From: Pectobacterium parmentieri
Lineage (GTDB): Bacteria; Pseudomonadota; Gammaproteobacteria; Enterobacterales; Enterobacteriaceae
DNA: 64,000 bases
Direction of reading: 5' to 3'
Assembly (NCBI RefSeq): GCF_001742145.1
Contig: NZ_CP015749.1
Location: 1,364,001 to 1,428,000, forward strand
The first letter of the stretch is position 1. Every line of letters begins with the position of its first letter. Both the position numbers and the translations under genes were made by a program. The notes below the pieces were generated by a model. That model ran no database searches and was not told where the DNA came from. It was given only the letters and a program-made list of their open reading frames with translations. Positions 15,937 to 24,018 of this stretch are shown in pieces.

Positions 15937-17643
15937 TTATTTCTTGTTGTTTGGCTTTAATGTCTCACCAACATTTAGCAGGAAGAGTTCGTTATCGCGC
16001 GTAGACACGCGGGTTGAACCATCTTCCATGCGGTAACCGCCTTCGGTGAAGCCTGCACCATTCAGGAACGGAGCAACGGACTGCGGTTGATTACGTATCG
16101 CGGCTTCCAACGCTAACAGCGCGTAAGGCTCGATGGTGTCGACATCAGCATATTGCCTGTTGGGCTCGGCCATGAAGAAGCCGTTTTTATAACGCGTACT
16201 GATAATGTTATCGCCCACTTTTTCCGCCAGCGACAAATAGTCCTTCACTTTGCTAGCCTGATACAGATCCAGTAGCGCAAACAGGGCATAAGGATCACTG
16301 TTCTTTGTTGCGAGATCTACTTTGACGTCCTTGCCCGGTGCTGAACCTAATTCACCCAACCCTTGGGCGCGAGCGATGCCGCGTGCAACACGCCACAACT
16401 CGGTATCCGGTGAAACGGTGTAGGCGCGAGCATACGAGAGCAAGAATGAGTTATCCGCAGGATAAGGTTTGAGTACGGTGCCTTTTTTACCGTAGTAACC
16501 GTCACGCGGCAGGACGTAGTTGGAGAGATCTTTGCCGTTAGCGAGCATCGGACGGAAGGTGTTATCGGACTCGTTGTAGGCATATTTAGCAAAGGCCTTG
16601 AGGCCATCGGTTGTCCACGTCAGTAATTCTTTGCCTTCCGCGCCTAAATCTTTACCCAGTTGGAGTTGCATGAGCGCATTTTCGGAATAGATTGTGCTGG
16701 TGCGTCCTTTCAGCATCATATTGCCTTCCAGCGCCGTTGGGCCGAACTCTGGGCCAAATTGACGCTGGGCGCGATCGCCGTATTTGGAATGCGTATCGGC
16801 ATCATCGGTGGTTTCATCGCGCTTCAGCGCCTGCGTAAACTGATATACGCCAAGTCCGGTTGCTTTATCCCGTGGTAGCACATACTGCTGCGCCAGACGT
16901 TTTGCCCAGATCAGTGCGCCATCTTCTTTATTGTATTTATACAGTAAGGAAGCGGAATAGATCAGATCGTTACCGGCATTCAGGAAGCTAAGACCCTTGG
17001 TCGCGAAGAAGGGCGGCTGTTGCTCAAACGGGCTTTGCCAGAGTGCGCCTATTTTTTGCCCGTATTTACCGTGACGGCTGGTTTCCATGATCTTCCAGTC
17101 ATAAACGTGCGCATTCCAGAAGCCGCGAATAAAGCGCGCGGTCGCCTCTTTATCGACGCTGAACATCAAATCGTAGTAGGGATAGGCATTTTTCAACTCA
17201 TGCACCATCTCTTTTTCACTGGGGCCTTCCGGTTGCAGCGTTTTTAAATCAACGAAACGGTGGCCGCCCCAAATCAGCAGGCCGCTCTCATCCTGATAAT
17301 GTTGGAAGTGATATTTCACTATCGCTTCAGCACGCTGCTTATAGCTGGGATTACCGCTCAGATTACTGAGCCCGACCAGCACGCGCATTAGGTTCTGCTG
17401 AGCGGAGAAGTTGGACAGCACGGCCTGACGACCATCAGGGAAGATCCACTCCATCTGTTTGCCAGTGCGAGGATCGACACCGTCAGCAAGCAGTGGCGTG
17501 GGCGATTGACCGTGATAATGGTCACCCGCTTTCGCTAGCACGTTGTCAACATACTGATTGACGGTGGTGAGACGGTCTGGTGTGGCGGCGCTGGCCTGTA
17601 AAGCGACCAGACCAGCAAGGAGCGACAGAGCAAATCTTTTCAT
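15937..17643 (-). CDS. pelP: periplasmic pectate lyase, polysaccharide lyase family 2
   Basis: 568 residues with a Sec signal peptide (MKRFALSLLAGLVALQASAA). The body matches PL2 pectate lyases such as PelP/PelY: ADGVDPRTGKQMEWIFPDGR, YHFQHYQDESGLLIWGGHRF, FWNAHVYDWKIMETSRHGKY and RDGYYGKKGTVLKPYPADNS. PL2 enzymes have an (alpha/alpha)7-barrel and cleave polygalacturonate oligomers by beta-elimination. The signal peptide distinguishes it from cytoplasmic PelW. It lies downstream of a KdgM porin gene on the same strand, so oligogalacturonates entering through KdgM would be cut in the periplasm. KdgR control is expected from knowledge of soft-rot bacteria but no clear KdgR box was found. Confidence 0.92.
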   Translation of the reverse strand: MKRFALSLLAGLVALQASAATPDRLTTVNQYVDNVLAKAGDHYHGQSPTPLLADGVDPRTGKQMEWIFPDGRQAVLSNFSAQQNLMRVLVGLSNLSGNPSYKQRAEAIVKYHFQHYQDESGLLIWGGHRFVDLKTLQPEGPSEKEMVHELKNAYPYYDLMFSVDKEATARFIRGFWNAHVYDWKIMETSRHGKYGQKIGALWQSPFEQQPPFFATKGLSFLNAGNDLIYSASLLYKYNKEDGALIWAKRLAQQYVLPRDKATGLGVYQFTQALKRDETTDDADTHSKYGDRAQRQFGPEFGPTALEGNMMLKGRTSTIYSENALMQLQLGKDLGAEGKELLTWTTDGLKAFAKYAYNESDNTFRPMLANGKDLSNYVLPRDGYYGKKGTVLKPYPADNSFLLSYARAYTVSPDTELWRVARGIARAQGLGELGSAPGKDVKVDLATKNSDPYALFALLDLYQASKVKDYLSLAEKVGDNIISTRYKNGFFMAEPNRQYADVDTIEPYALLALEAAIRNQPQSVAPFLNGAGFTEGGYRMEDGSTRVSTRDNELFLLNVGETLKPNNKK

Positions 17644-17671
17644 TTTATTTACCTGTAATAGCTGTAATAGA

Positions 17672-17698
17672 GGGATCCTGCTTGGTTAGCAGGATCCC
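17672..17698 (-). other. intercistronic 10-bp hairpin between kdgM and pelP
   Basis: GGGATCCTGC pairs perfectly with GCAGGATCCC around a 7-nt loop in the 85-bp gap between the porin stop and the lyase start. No T-run follows on the minus strand. It is more likely an RNA-stabilising or processing stem, or a leaky terminator, than a full stop. Confidence 0.55.
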
Positions 17699-17728
17699 CG
17701 AGAAACAGTATGTAGCAGTAAGTCGTTG

Positions 17729-18481
17729 TTAGAACGTATAGGTGAAGCCGACTTTTCCTTTCCCTTCACGCGATTTCACATCGCGCCCGCTGGCGACATC
17801 TTCAACGCCAACGTGTGCTGTCCAGTTGTCGTTGATGGTGTAAGACACATCGAAATCCTGCTGATAATCATGCTTCTTGTTGTTTTGCAGCACGTAATCC
17901 GCGTGATAGTAGTAAGCGGTATACGCCAACGTGAAATTATCGAAGCCTTTGTAGGCGACGCCAGCTTCATAGCGTTGGCGGTGGGCGTCATCATCTGTGC
18001 TGGTGCGCTTGCTGCGGGTGATTTTTCTGAGGTCATAGCGATATTGCGCATGAAGATCCGTCTTATCAGTCACTGCCCAGGTCAGCTTCAGTCCTGGCGT
18101 GTAGCGTGCGCCGGAACTCTGGCTAGCGCCTATATCACCCACAGTGCCTTCGCCGCTGGTGCCGCCGGAGTAGAAGCGCGCTTCCAGATTCGGCGTCAGG
18201 GTTAATTCAGGCGTTAAGCTGTAGGCATAACCGGTATAAAAGGCATAAGAATTTGAGACCACATCATCGATGGCCAGATCTTTATTCTTATTATAAAAAT
18301 TCAGCTCAACACCAACGTACAGGCCATTATCCATAAAATGCCGCATACCGATTTCATCACCGTGATAGCGATTCATTGTTCCCCAGCTATGTTCATAGCT
18401 GAGTTTGGTATCAGAAGCAGACGCGGAAATAGCATAAATTTGGGCAAAGAGAATACCAGCCACAAGGTAGCGTTTTTTCAT
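17729..18481 (-). CDS. kdgM: KdgM-family oligogalacturonate-specific porin
   Basis: 250 residues. A signal peptide (MKKRYLVAGILFAQIYAISA SAS) is followed by a small 12-strand beta-barrel of the KdgM type: alternating aromatic strands, KLSYEHSWGTMNRYHGDEIG, ARYTPGLKLTWAVTDKTDLH, QYRYDLRKITR and the terminal strand GKGKVGFTYTF ending in Phe. It lets acidic oligogalacturonides across the outer membrane. MKKRYL is preferred over an ATG four codons upstream. It is probably the first or second gene of a kdgM-pelP unit. Confidence 0.9.
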   Translation of the reverse strand: MKKRYLVAGILFAQIYAISASASDTKLSYEHSWGTMNRYHGDEIGMRHFMDNGLYVGVELNFYNKNKDLAIDDVVSNSYAFYTGYAYSLTPELTLTPNLEARFYSGGTSGEGTVGDIGASQSSGARYTPGLKLTWAVTDKTDLHAQYRYDLRKITRSKRTSTDDDAHRQRYEAGVAYKGFDNFTLAYTAYYYHADYVLQNNKKHDYQQDFDVSYTINDNWTAHVGVEDVASGRDVKSREGKGKVGFTYTF

Positions 18482-18612
18482 TATGAGCACCATTAATATT
18501 GTTCGTTAATTATGAAAACTGTGCGCTGATAGACAAAACTCATTCATGAATTCGTTTCTTCATCAACGCAGCACGAAATACGGTATGTTTTCTTTATAAA
18601 ATTCGGTATTTT

Positions 18613-19431
18613 TTAGAAAACGTAGTTGAAACCAACTTTGATTTTCCCCTGACGGCTTGATGATGTGCTGGATTGGTTAATATCATCATACTCAATGTAA
18701 GGAGTTAGCTGTTTGTTGAACTTATATTGAACTTTGAACTGATGTTCATAATCCGTTTTCCCATTATCGTAAATCGCATATTCTCTTTCCGTAAATTCAC
18801 CCTTGCTGTATTTATACGATTTTGTGGTGTTATCACCGATATAGTAGTTAAACACGTAAGTCAGATTAATTTTATCCAAACCGGAATAGGTTACTCCTGC
18901 ATCTAAACGGTGGCGTCCGGTATCGGATTTTGACAAATAAGATTCCCCTGCGTGACCATATTTGTCAGATGCGGAAATGGTCGAATAACGCGAGCTACGA
19001 GAAGGCTTTTTATATTCATAGCGGTAGCGGCCATAGGTGGACCAATCACTATTAATCCGATAGCCATATTTCAGCCCCGACTGATACATCATGGTTGAAT
19101 TGCCGATGGAAAATTCAAAGCTAGGCGTTAAGGTAGCGGCCTTGCTGAGTTTGAAATCCTTGCCGATCACCATGCCGCCAGAGCCGCCCTGCATATCGTC
19201 ATAGGCAACGTCGTAGTTGCTGGTCCCGCCTGCTGATGTACTGAATTTGACTTCGTATGACCAACCGCTAGTTTTCTTATGAATCAGCTTGATAGAGTCT
19301 GCGTGGCGGCGGGCTTCCGTCTTCCAGTTATGTTCATATTGGAAGGTGGTTTTGCCGTCGGTTTCTGCCTGGGTAAGAAAAGGCGCGAATCCGGCACAAA
19401 CGATGAGTAGGTTACGTGTGTATATTTTCAT
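18613..19431 (-). CDS. second KdgM-family porin
   Basis: 272 residues from MKIYTRNLLIVCAGFAPFLT (signal peptide ending near QAE). The barrel resembles its neighbour: TFQYEHNWKTEARRHADSIK, YGRYRYEYKKPSRSSRYSTI, RHRLDAGVTYSGLDKINLTY and the ending SRQGKIKVGFNYVF. It has an extra loop rich in Ser/Tyr/Lys. A longer upstream frame to 19671 runs through a repeat element and is rejected. Two adjacent KdgM paralogues suggest specialised uptake of different oligomer lengths or modifications (inferred). The gap to the next porin (131 bp) could hold its own promoter. Confidence 0.85.
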   Translation of the reverse strand: MKIYTRNLLIVCAGFAPFLTQAETDGKTTFQYEHNWKTEARRHADSIKLIHKKTSGWSYEVKFSTSAGGTSNYDVAYDDMQGGSGGMVIGKDFKLSKAATLTPSFEFSIGNSTMMYQSGLKYGYRINSDWSTYGRYRYEYKKPSRSSRYSTISASDKYGHAGESYLSKSDTGRHRLDAGVTYSGLDKINLTYVFNYYIGDNTTKSYKYSKGEFTEREYAIYDNGKTDYEHQFKVQYKFNKQLTPYIEYDDINQSSTSSSRQGKIKVGFNYVF

Positions 19432-19452
19432 TCTATCTTTCTCTTTTTTAAT

Positions 19453-19565
19453 ATACTCGTCATGCTTCAAGTTGCATGTGCGTTGGCTGCGTTCAAATCT
19501 GCTTCCGGCAGATTTGTCACCCGAATCACTTGCCGCCTGCCTGAAACTCGAATTATTTAGAGTAT
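19453..19565 (+). repeat. enterobacterial palindromic intergenic repeat
   Basis: A 113-bp element with ends ATACTC...GAGTAT. It contains the recognisable ATACTCGTCATGCTTCAAG start and ACTCGAATTATTTAGAGTAT end of a repeat found many times in Pectobacterium/Yersinia genomes (recalled). Inside, CAAATCTGC-TTCCG-GCAGATTTG forms a hairpin. It lies in the leader of the second porin gene. The remaining DNA from 19566 to 20192 shows no convincing gene. Confidence 0.75.
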
Positions 19566-20192
19566 GGTAAATAATATTATTGGCGAGTGTAGTCTCTATC
19601 TTTAAAACCAGACAGTTGATGTCATTTTTTGGACGTAAAAATAGAATCACCAGGAATGATGATGACGCCATTAATAATGTCAGACAGAGGGTTCCCTGGG
19701 GAATCAGGTTTTATCAGTTCATTGATTACTCCTTATATATGATTTGAATTATGGATATCTCATCTATTGCAATGAGTGAATATCGATAATTTTTACCTTT
19801 TACTCGTCAATCTAATTAATCATCAGTCTTGATAATTAGGTTGTGTGGTATTATGGTGAAAAAGAAACACTGTTTCATTTGCACGGATCACACATTTAGT
19901 TACTCTTTGAAATTTTTTGTAATGTTTTTGGTCTGGTTATTGTACGGGAATGGAATAAGTGTAATAGCGAGCGCTGTTGTCAGATTGAGGAGGATATCTC
20001 TTGAGTGTTAATGACGATAATGATATGTAATTGAACGATAGTTAACCAATCATCTACATTATTTCCGCGATTCATCTCTTCGCCATCACCGTCATACGTC
20101 ATTTTTGCCAAATCGGCAGGAAGCGTTTTCCACACGGTCACTCACGTGTTGGAACCGAGCAATATTTCCACACCTTACTGCTTGGCAATAGA

Positions 20193-20369
20193 TCAGATCT
20201 CGAAACCTGGAGCGACTTCTTTCACCGGTTTTTTACACTCTTCAGGTTTTGGCTGATTCGCTGGTAGGTTTTTACAGTCTGGAGTAAAAGGATTCAGCGC
20301 ATCGCGATTCAGATAGAGCACAAACAGGATCAGAATGAGGAGAGGGATCAGTATGCGTTTTCTTTTCAT
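20193..20369 (-). CDS. small membrane-anchored protein, 58 aa
   Basis: The minus strand encodes MKRKRILIPLLILILFVLYL, then NRDALNPFTPDCKNLPANQP, KPEECKKPVKEVAPGFEI and a stop. It has a basic start, one hydrophobic helix (residues 5-20) and a short polar tail with two cysteines and many prolines. It looks like an inner-membrane-anchored or secreted small protein; the cysteines could pair in the periplasm. The ATG is preceded by a purine-poor region, so translation is not proven. The family is unrecognised. Confidence 0.5.
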   Translation of the reverse strand: MKRKRILIPLLILILFVLYLNRDALNPFTPDCKNLPANQPKPEECKKPVKEVAPGFEI

Positions 20370-20515
20370 GGTTATTTTTCGTGGTTGCGTTGCAAAAAAT
20401 GTGTGTATGTTACAAAACAGGAAAAATTCTAACGCGTTGCGTGGCTTTTGTCTTTAGCCGGCTCGGTTTCCACTCTATTGTAGTGATTCGACATAGCGAG
20501 AGTGGCGAGGTGAGG

Positions 20516-21523
20516 ATGAAAAATATTCGATTTGCAGCGATTGGGTTAGCACACAACCACATTTACGACATGTGTCGTCAACTGGTTGATGCCGGTGCGG
20601 AACTGGTTGGCGTGTTCGATCCCGATCCCAATAACCGGGAAAAATTCATCTCGCTTTTCCCCTTCGTTCCTTTTGCGTCCTCGGCGGAACAGTTGATTAG
20701 TGATGCGTCGATCGATCTCATCGCCTGCGCGGTAATTCCCAGTGACAGGGCAGAACTGGCATTGCGCACGCTGGATGCGGGCAAGGATTTTTTCACGGCC
20801 AAGCCGCCGCTGACCTCGTTGGTACAGTTGGATGCCGTCCAACGTCGGGTGGCGGAAACGGGTCGTAAGTTTGCCGTGTACTTTAATGAACGCATCAATG
20901 TGGATAGTGCGTTATTTGCCGGTGAACTGGTACAACGGGGTGAGATTGGGCGAGTGATTCAGACAATTGGCGTCGGTCCACATCGTGAACGCGGCGCGCG
21001 GCCTGACTGGTTTTATCAAAAGCGCCAGTATGGCGGGATCCTCTGTGATATCGGTATCCATCAAATCGAACAGTTTCTCTATTTTACCGGCAACACCGAT
21101 GCGCGTGTGGTGACCAGCCAGACGGCGAATTATCACCATCCGCATCATCCCGAATTTGAAGATTTTGGCGATGCGATGCTGCTTGGCGAGAATGGGGCAA
21201 CGGGCTATTTCCGCTGTGACTGGTTTACGCCGGATGGCTTGAGTGTCTGGGGCGATGGTCGCTTGACGATACTGGGCACGGAAGGCTATATCGAAATCAG
21301 GAAATATGTCGATCTCACGCGCGGCGAAAACAACGTCGTTTATCTGGTGAATGGTGAGGGGGAACAGCGATTTACCCCCGCAGGCAGCGTCGAACGCCCC
21401 TTTTTCCCGGATTTTTTGCGGGACTGCCGTGAACGCACCGAAAACGCGATGTCGCAGTCGCATATCTTCAAGGCAACAGAGCTGTCGATTCTGGCGCAGC
21501 AGGCTGCGAAGAAGATTGCCTGA
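20516..21523 (+). CDS. Gfo/Idh/MocA-family oxidoreductase
   Basis: 335 residues. The N-terminal Rossmann fold (KNIRFAAIGLAHNHIYDMC, ELVGVFDPDP) has the sugar-dehydrogenase-type signature region AKPPLTSL, where most members have EKP. The C-terminal alpha/beta substrate domain contains GILCDIGIHQIEQFLYFTG, with the usual GG--D-G-H pattern. NAD(P)-dependent oxidation of a sugar or cyclitol is likely; the substrate is unknown. The start at 20516 follows GAGGTGAGG; a GTG-led frame from 20381 lacks support. Its 3' end faces the AraC regulator, so it may belong functionally to the xyloside module, but this is only proximity. Confidence 0.85.
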   Translation: MKNIRFAAIGLAHNHIYDMCRQLVDAGAELVGVFDPDPNNREKFISLFPFVPFASSAEQLISDASIDLIACAVIPSDRAELALRTLDAGKDFFTAKPPLTSLVQLDAVQRRVAETGRKFAVYFNERINVDSALFAGELVQRGEIGRVIQTIGVGPHRERGARPDWFYQKRQYGGILCDIGIHQIEQFLYFTGNTDARVVTSQTANYHHPHHPEFEDFGDAMLLGENGATGYFRCDWFTPDGLSVWGDGRLTILGTEGYIEIRKYVDLTRGENNVVYLVNGEGEQRFTPAGSVERPFFPDFLRDCRERTENAMSQSHIFKATELSILAQQAAKKIA

Positions 21524-21544
21524 CGATTGCACGACCACTATCCG

Positions 21545-22456
21545 TCAATCCGGCAGACTGGGGATTATCTGAACCGGGGCCGCTAAATTTTGTGATGCCC
21601 AGATCCTGTGTCTGAAGGTGGCTGGGCTACAGCCCATGACAATTTTAAATTTCATACAAAAATACGCGCTGTCCGTAAAACCCGCATTTTCAGCAATATC
21701 GACAATTTTTAACTCTGTCGAGGAAAGCAACCGGATAGCATGCTTTATTTTTTTTAATAACATATATTGTTTAAACGTCATGCCAAAGTAACTTTTAAAT
21801 AGCCGAGAAAAATAGGATTTAGACCAGTTGCAGGCAGCGGAAGCCTCCGCCGTTGTGATCTCAGACACTGTGTTGTTTTCCAAGCTGTACAGATATTTTA
21901 TCAGGCTTGATGCACTAGACGTAACATCGTGGTTACTTTCATTTTCTTCCTGACTTTCAAAAGAAAACACCAGTTCAATAAATGACGCTAATAATTTCGT
22001 TATCAATAGTGATGACCTGTTATGGGTAAACAATTCATTGCACCAGGATAGTAGTGTATCAATACGTGCTGCATTTCTTTCGTCAACATGGAAGACAAGG
22101 GGTTTTGATTTTTTTAGTGAGGGAATTGAGGCGTTGGTTTCATTGATGAAATCGTTTTCAAATTGGAACAAATAACGCAAATGATTGGGTTGAGGCGATA
22201 AAAACATATCATGAATGACGAGGGCTGGCACAAAGATGAGCGTGTTATCTTTAATTTTATACTGGTTGTCGTTAATGGAAAATAGCCCATCCGATCTTCT
22301 GAACCACATAATTTCATTCATGAAGTGATAGTGTGGGATAACATCGCAGCCGTTAAATTGCAGAACGTCATCCTCTACCAGCGTATAAAGTTCCCCCGTT
22401 AAAACAGGAATGATTTCGTAAATGGGATGTTCGTCACTCATAAGGTTCACTTTCAT
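21545..22456 (-). CDS. AraC-family regulator of the xyloside module
   Basis: 303 residues. The N-terminal cupin-like sugar-sensing domain contains DVIPHYHFMNEIMWF. The C-terminal pair of helix-turn-helix motifs shows SAACNWSKSYFSRLFKSYFG MTFKQY and IVDIAENAGFTDSAYFCMKF. It is divergent from the GPH transporter gene with a 130-bp spacer carrying the palindrome at 22496. It probably activates the transporter and xylosidase genes in response to a pentoside (inferred). Confidence 0.9.
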   Translation of the reverse strand: MKVNLMSDEHPIYEIIPVLTGELYTLVEDDVLQFNGCDVIPHYHFMNEIMWFRRSDGLFSINDNQYKIKDNTLIFVPALVIHDMFLSPQPNHLRYLFQFENDFINETNASIPSLKKSKPLVFHVDERNAARIDTLLSWCNELFTHNRSSLLITKLLASFIELVFSFESQEENESNHDVTSSASSLIKYLYSLENNTVSEITTAEASAACNWSKSYFSRLFKSYFGMTFKQYMLLKKIKHAIRLLSSTELKIVDIAENAGFTDSAYFCMKFKIVMGCSPATFRHRIWASQNLAAPVQIIPSLPD

Positions 22457-22495
22457 TATATTTTTATCTTTTTTTTATACATATCATCCCGGATG

Positions 22496-22515
22496 AAAAT
22501 CAATAACCTGATTTT
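22496..22515 (+). promoter_or_regulatory. candidate operator between araC-type gene and transporter
   Basis: AAAATCA-ATAACC-TGATTTT is a perfect inverted repeat midway between the divergent genes. A second small palindrome, TCATCC-C-GGATGA, abuts it (22484-22496). Position suggests a regulator site; AraC proteins more often use direct repeats, so the assignment is tentative. Confidence 0.35.
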
Positions 22516-22586
22516 GAGGATGAGAGAGTAAGCCTACTCTGAATCCCCAAAAAGGTTGAGCTCTGTCAAATTGATGTGGGGGAGTT

Positions 22587-23915
22587 ATGTCTGATTCTGC
22601 AATAAGTATTAAAGAAAAAATAGGGTATGGATTAGGGGACACGGCCTGTAATTTAGTCTGGCAGACTGTGATGCTGTTTATGGCTTACTTTTATACGGAT
22701 GTTTTTGGTTTATCGCCTGCCCATATGGGGACCATGTTTCTCGTGGTTCGGGCGATTGATGCGGTCATTGACGTTGGTATTGGTGCCATGGCGGATAGAA
22801 CGAGAACGCGGTTTGGGCAGTTCAGGCCTTATATTCTCTGGTTCGCCATTCCGTTTGGCGTGGTTTGCACGCTGACGTTTTATACGCCTGATTTTAGCTA
22901 CACCGGGAAACTTATTTACGCTTATACGTCTTACCTGCTGCTGTCCATCGTCTACAGCGCGATTAATGTGCCGTACTGTGCGATGATTAACAACATCAGC
23001 AACGACTCCCGCCAGCGGGTTTCTCTCCAGTCATGGCGGTTTTCGCTCAGCGCCATCGGCGGGTTAATCGTCTCTATCTCCGCGTTGCCGCTGGTAAAAT
23101 ACATTGGCAAAGGCAATATCCAGGAAGGCTATTTCTACACCATGATGGTATTCGGTGCATTGAGCGTTGTTTTCTTTTATCTCTGTTTCTCCAACATTCA
23201 TGAGCGATATATTTCCCCGATAGAACAAAATTCTGGGTCTGTCTGGCGTGATTTTAAAACGCTGTGTGGGAATCGTGACTGGCGTAGCATGTTCACGTTA
23301 AACGTCGTCAACCTGATTGCGGTGTTATTCAAGGGCGGTAGTGCGATCTATTATTGTAACTATGTATTAAATCGCCCGGATATCAGTACGTATTTATTAA
23401 CCACGGCGATCATTTCTGGAACCATCGGTGCATTCATATCACCACACGTTTTTAAAAATATTGATAAGGTGAGAGGATTTAAATATGCGATGTTCCTGGA
23501 AGCTATTTTACTGATTGCCATCTATATCATCACTCCCGATATGCTGTGGCTGATATTTTTCACTGTGATACTGGTGAATATCATTCAAGGGGCGGCGACG
23601 CCATTGCAATGGGGAATGATATCGGACGTGGTTGACGTATTGGAAAAAGAGAGTGGCAGGAAATTAAGTGGCATTGTATTTTCCACCAACCTATTTGCTA
23701 TTAAGTTAGGTATCGCACTGGGCGGCGCATTTATTGGCTGGCTATTGTCATGGAGTGGTTATATCGGTGGGGCTGACGTTCAGTCGGGAAACGCTGTTAA
23801 TACCATTGCGCTTCTGTTCTCTGTTTATCCGGCGATACTGGTTTTTAGTCTGGTGATTATTATGAATCATTATACCTTGAATGACGCCAGACTTGAGGCA
23901 ATAACGAAGCCCTGA
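22587..23915 (+). CDS. GPH-family glycoside/pentoside symporter (XynP/MelB type)
   Basis: 442 residues with 12 predicted membrane helices. The start EKIGYGLGDTACNLVWQTVM and the loop motif DAVIDVGIGAMADRTRTRFG are signatures of the glycoside-pentoside-hexuronide:cation symporters (MelB, YicJ, XynP). The immediate downstream gene is a GH43 xylosidase, so the transported substrate is probably a xylobioside or arabinoxylan oligomer. The 103-bp gap between the two genes holds no terminator, which supports an operon. The start has GGGGGAG upstream. Confidence 0.92.
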   Translation: MSDSAISIKEKIGYGLGDTACNLVWQTVMLFMAYFYTDVFGLSPAHMGTMFLVVRAIDAVIDVGIGAMADRTRTRFGQFRPYILWFAIPFGVVCTLTFYTPDFSYTGKLIYAYTSYLLLSIVYSAINVPYCAMINNISNDSRQRVSLQSWRFSLSAIGGLIVSISALPLVKYIGKGNIQEGYFYTMMVFGALSVVFFYLCFSNIHERYISPIEQNSGSVWRDFKTLCGNRDWRSMFTLNVVNLIAVLFKGGSAIYYCNYVLNRPDISTYLLTTAIISGTIGAFISPHVFKNIDKVRGFKYAMFLEAILLIAIYIITPDMLWLIFFTVILVNIIQGAATPLQWGMISDVVDVLEKESGRKLSGIVFSTNLFAIKLGIALGGAFIGWLLSWSGYIGGADVQSGNAVNTIALLFSVYPAILVFSLVIIMNHYTLNDARLEAITKP

Positions 23916-24018
23916 AAGTAAATCTTACCGAAAATGCAAATCCACAAGCAATATTAGCTATGCAGATAATGCTACCTGATACTATGTGATTTAAGAATAG
24001 ATTATAACGGAGTGCTTT

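Noticed and set aside
18490..18600. KdgR box upstream of kdgM
   Set aside because: Partial matches such as TATGAAAACTG and GAATTCGTTTCTTCAT exist, but none fits both halves of the consensus well enough.
19432..19671. N-terminal extension of the second KdgM porin
   Set aside because: It would be translated through the palindromic repeat and put 80 residues before a normal signal peptide.
19829..20011. 60-codon plus-strand frame
   Set aside because: AT-rich and low-complexity, no ribosome site and no recognisable domain beyond a chance hydrophobic stretch.
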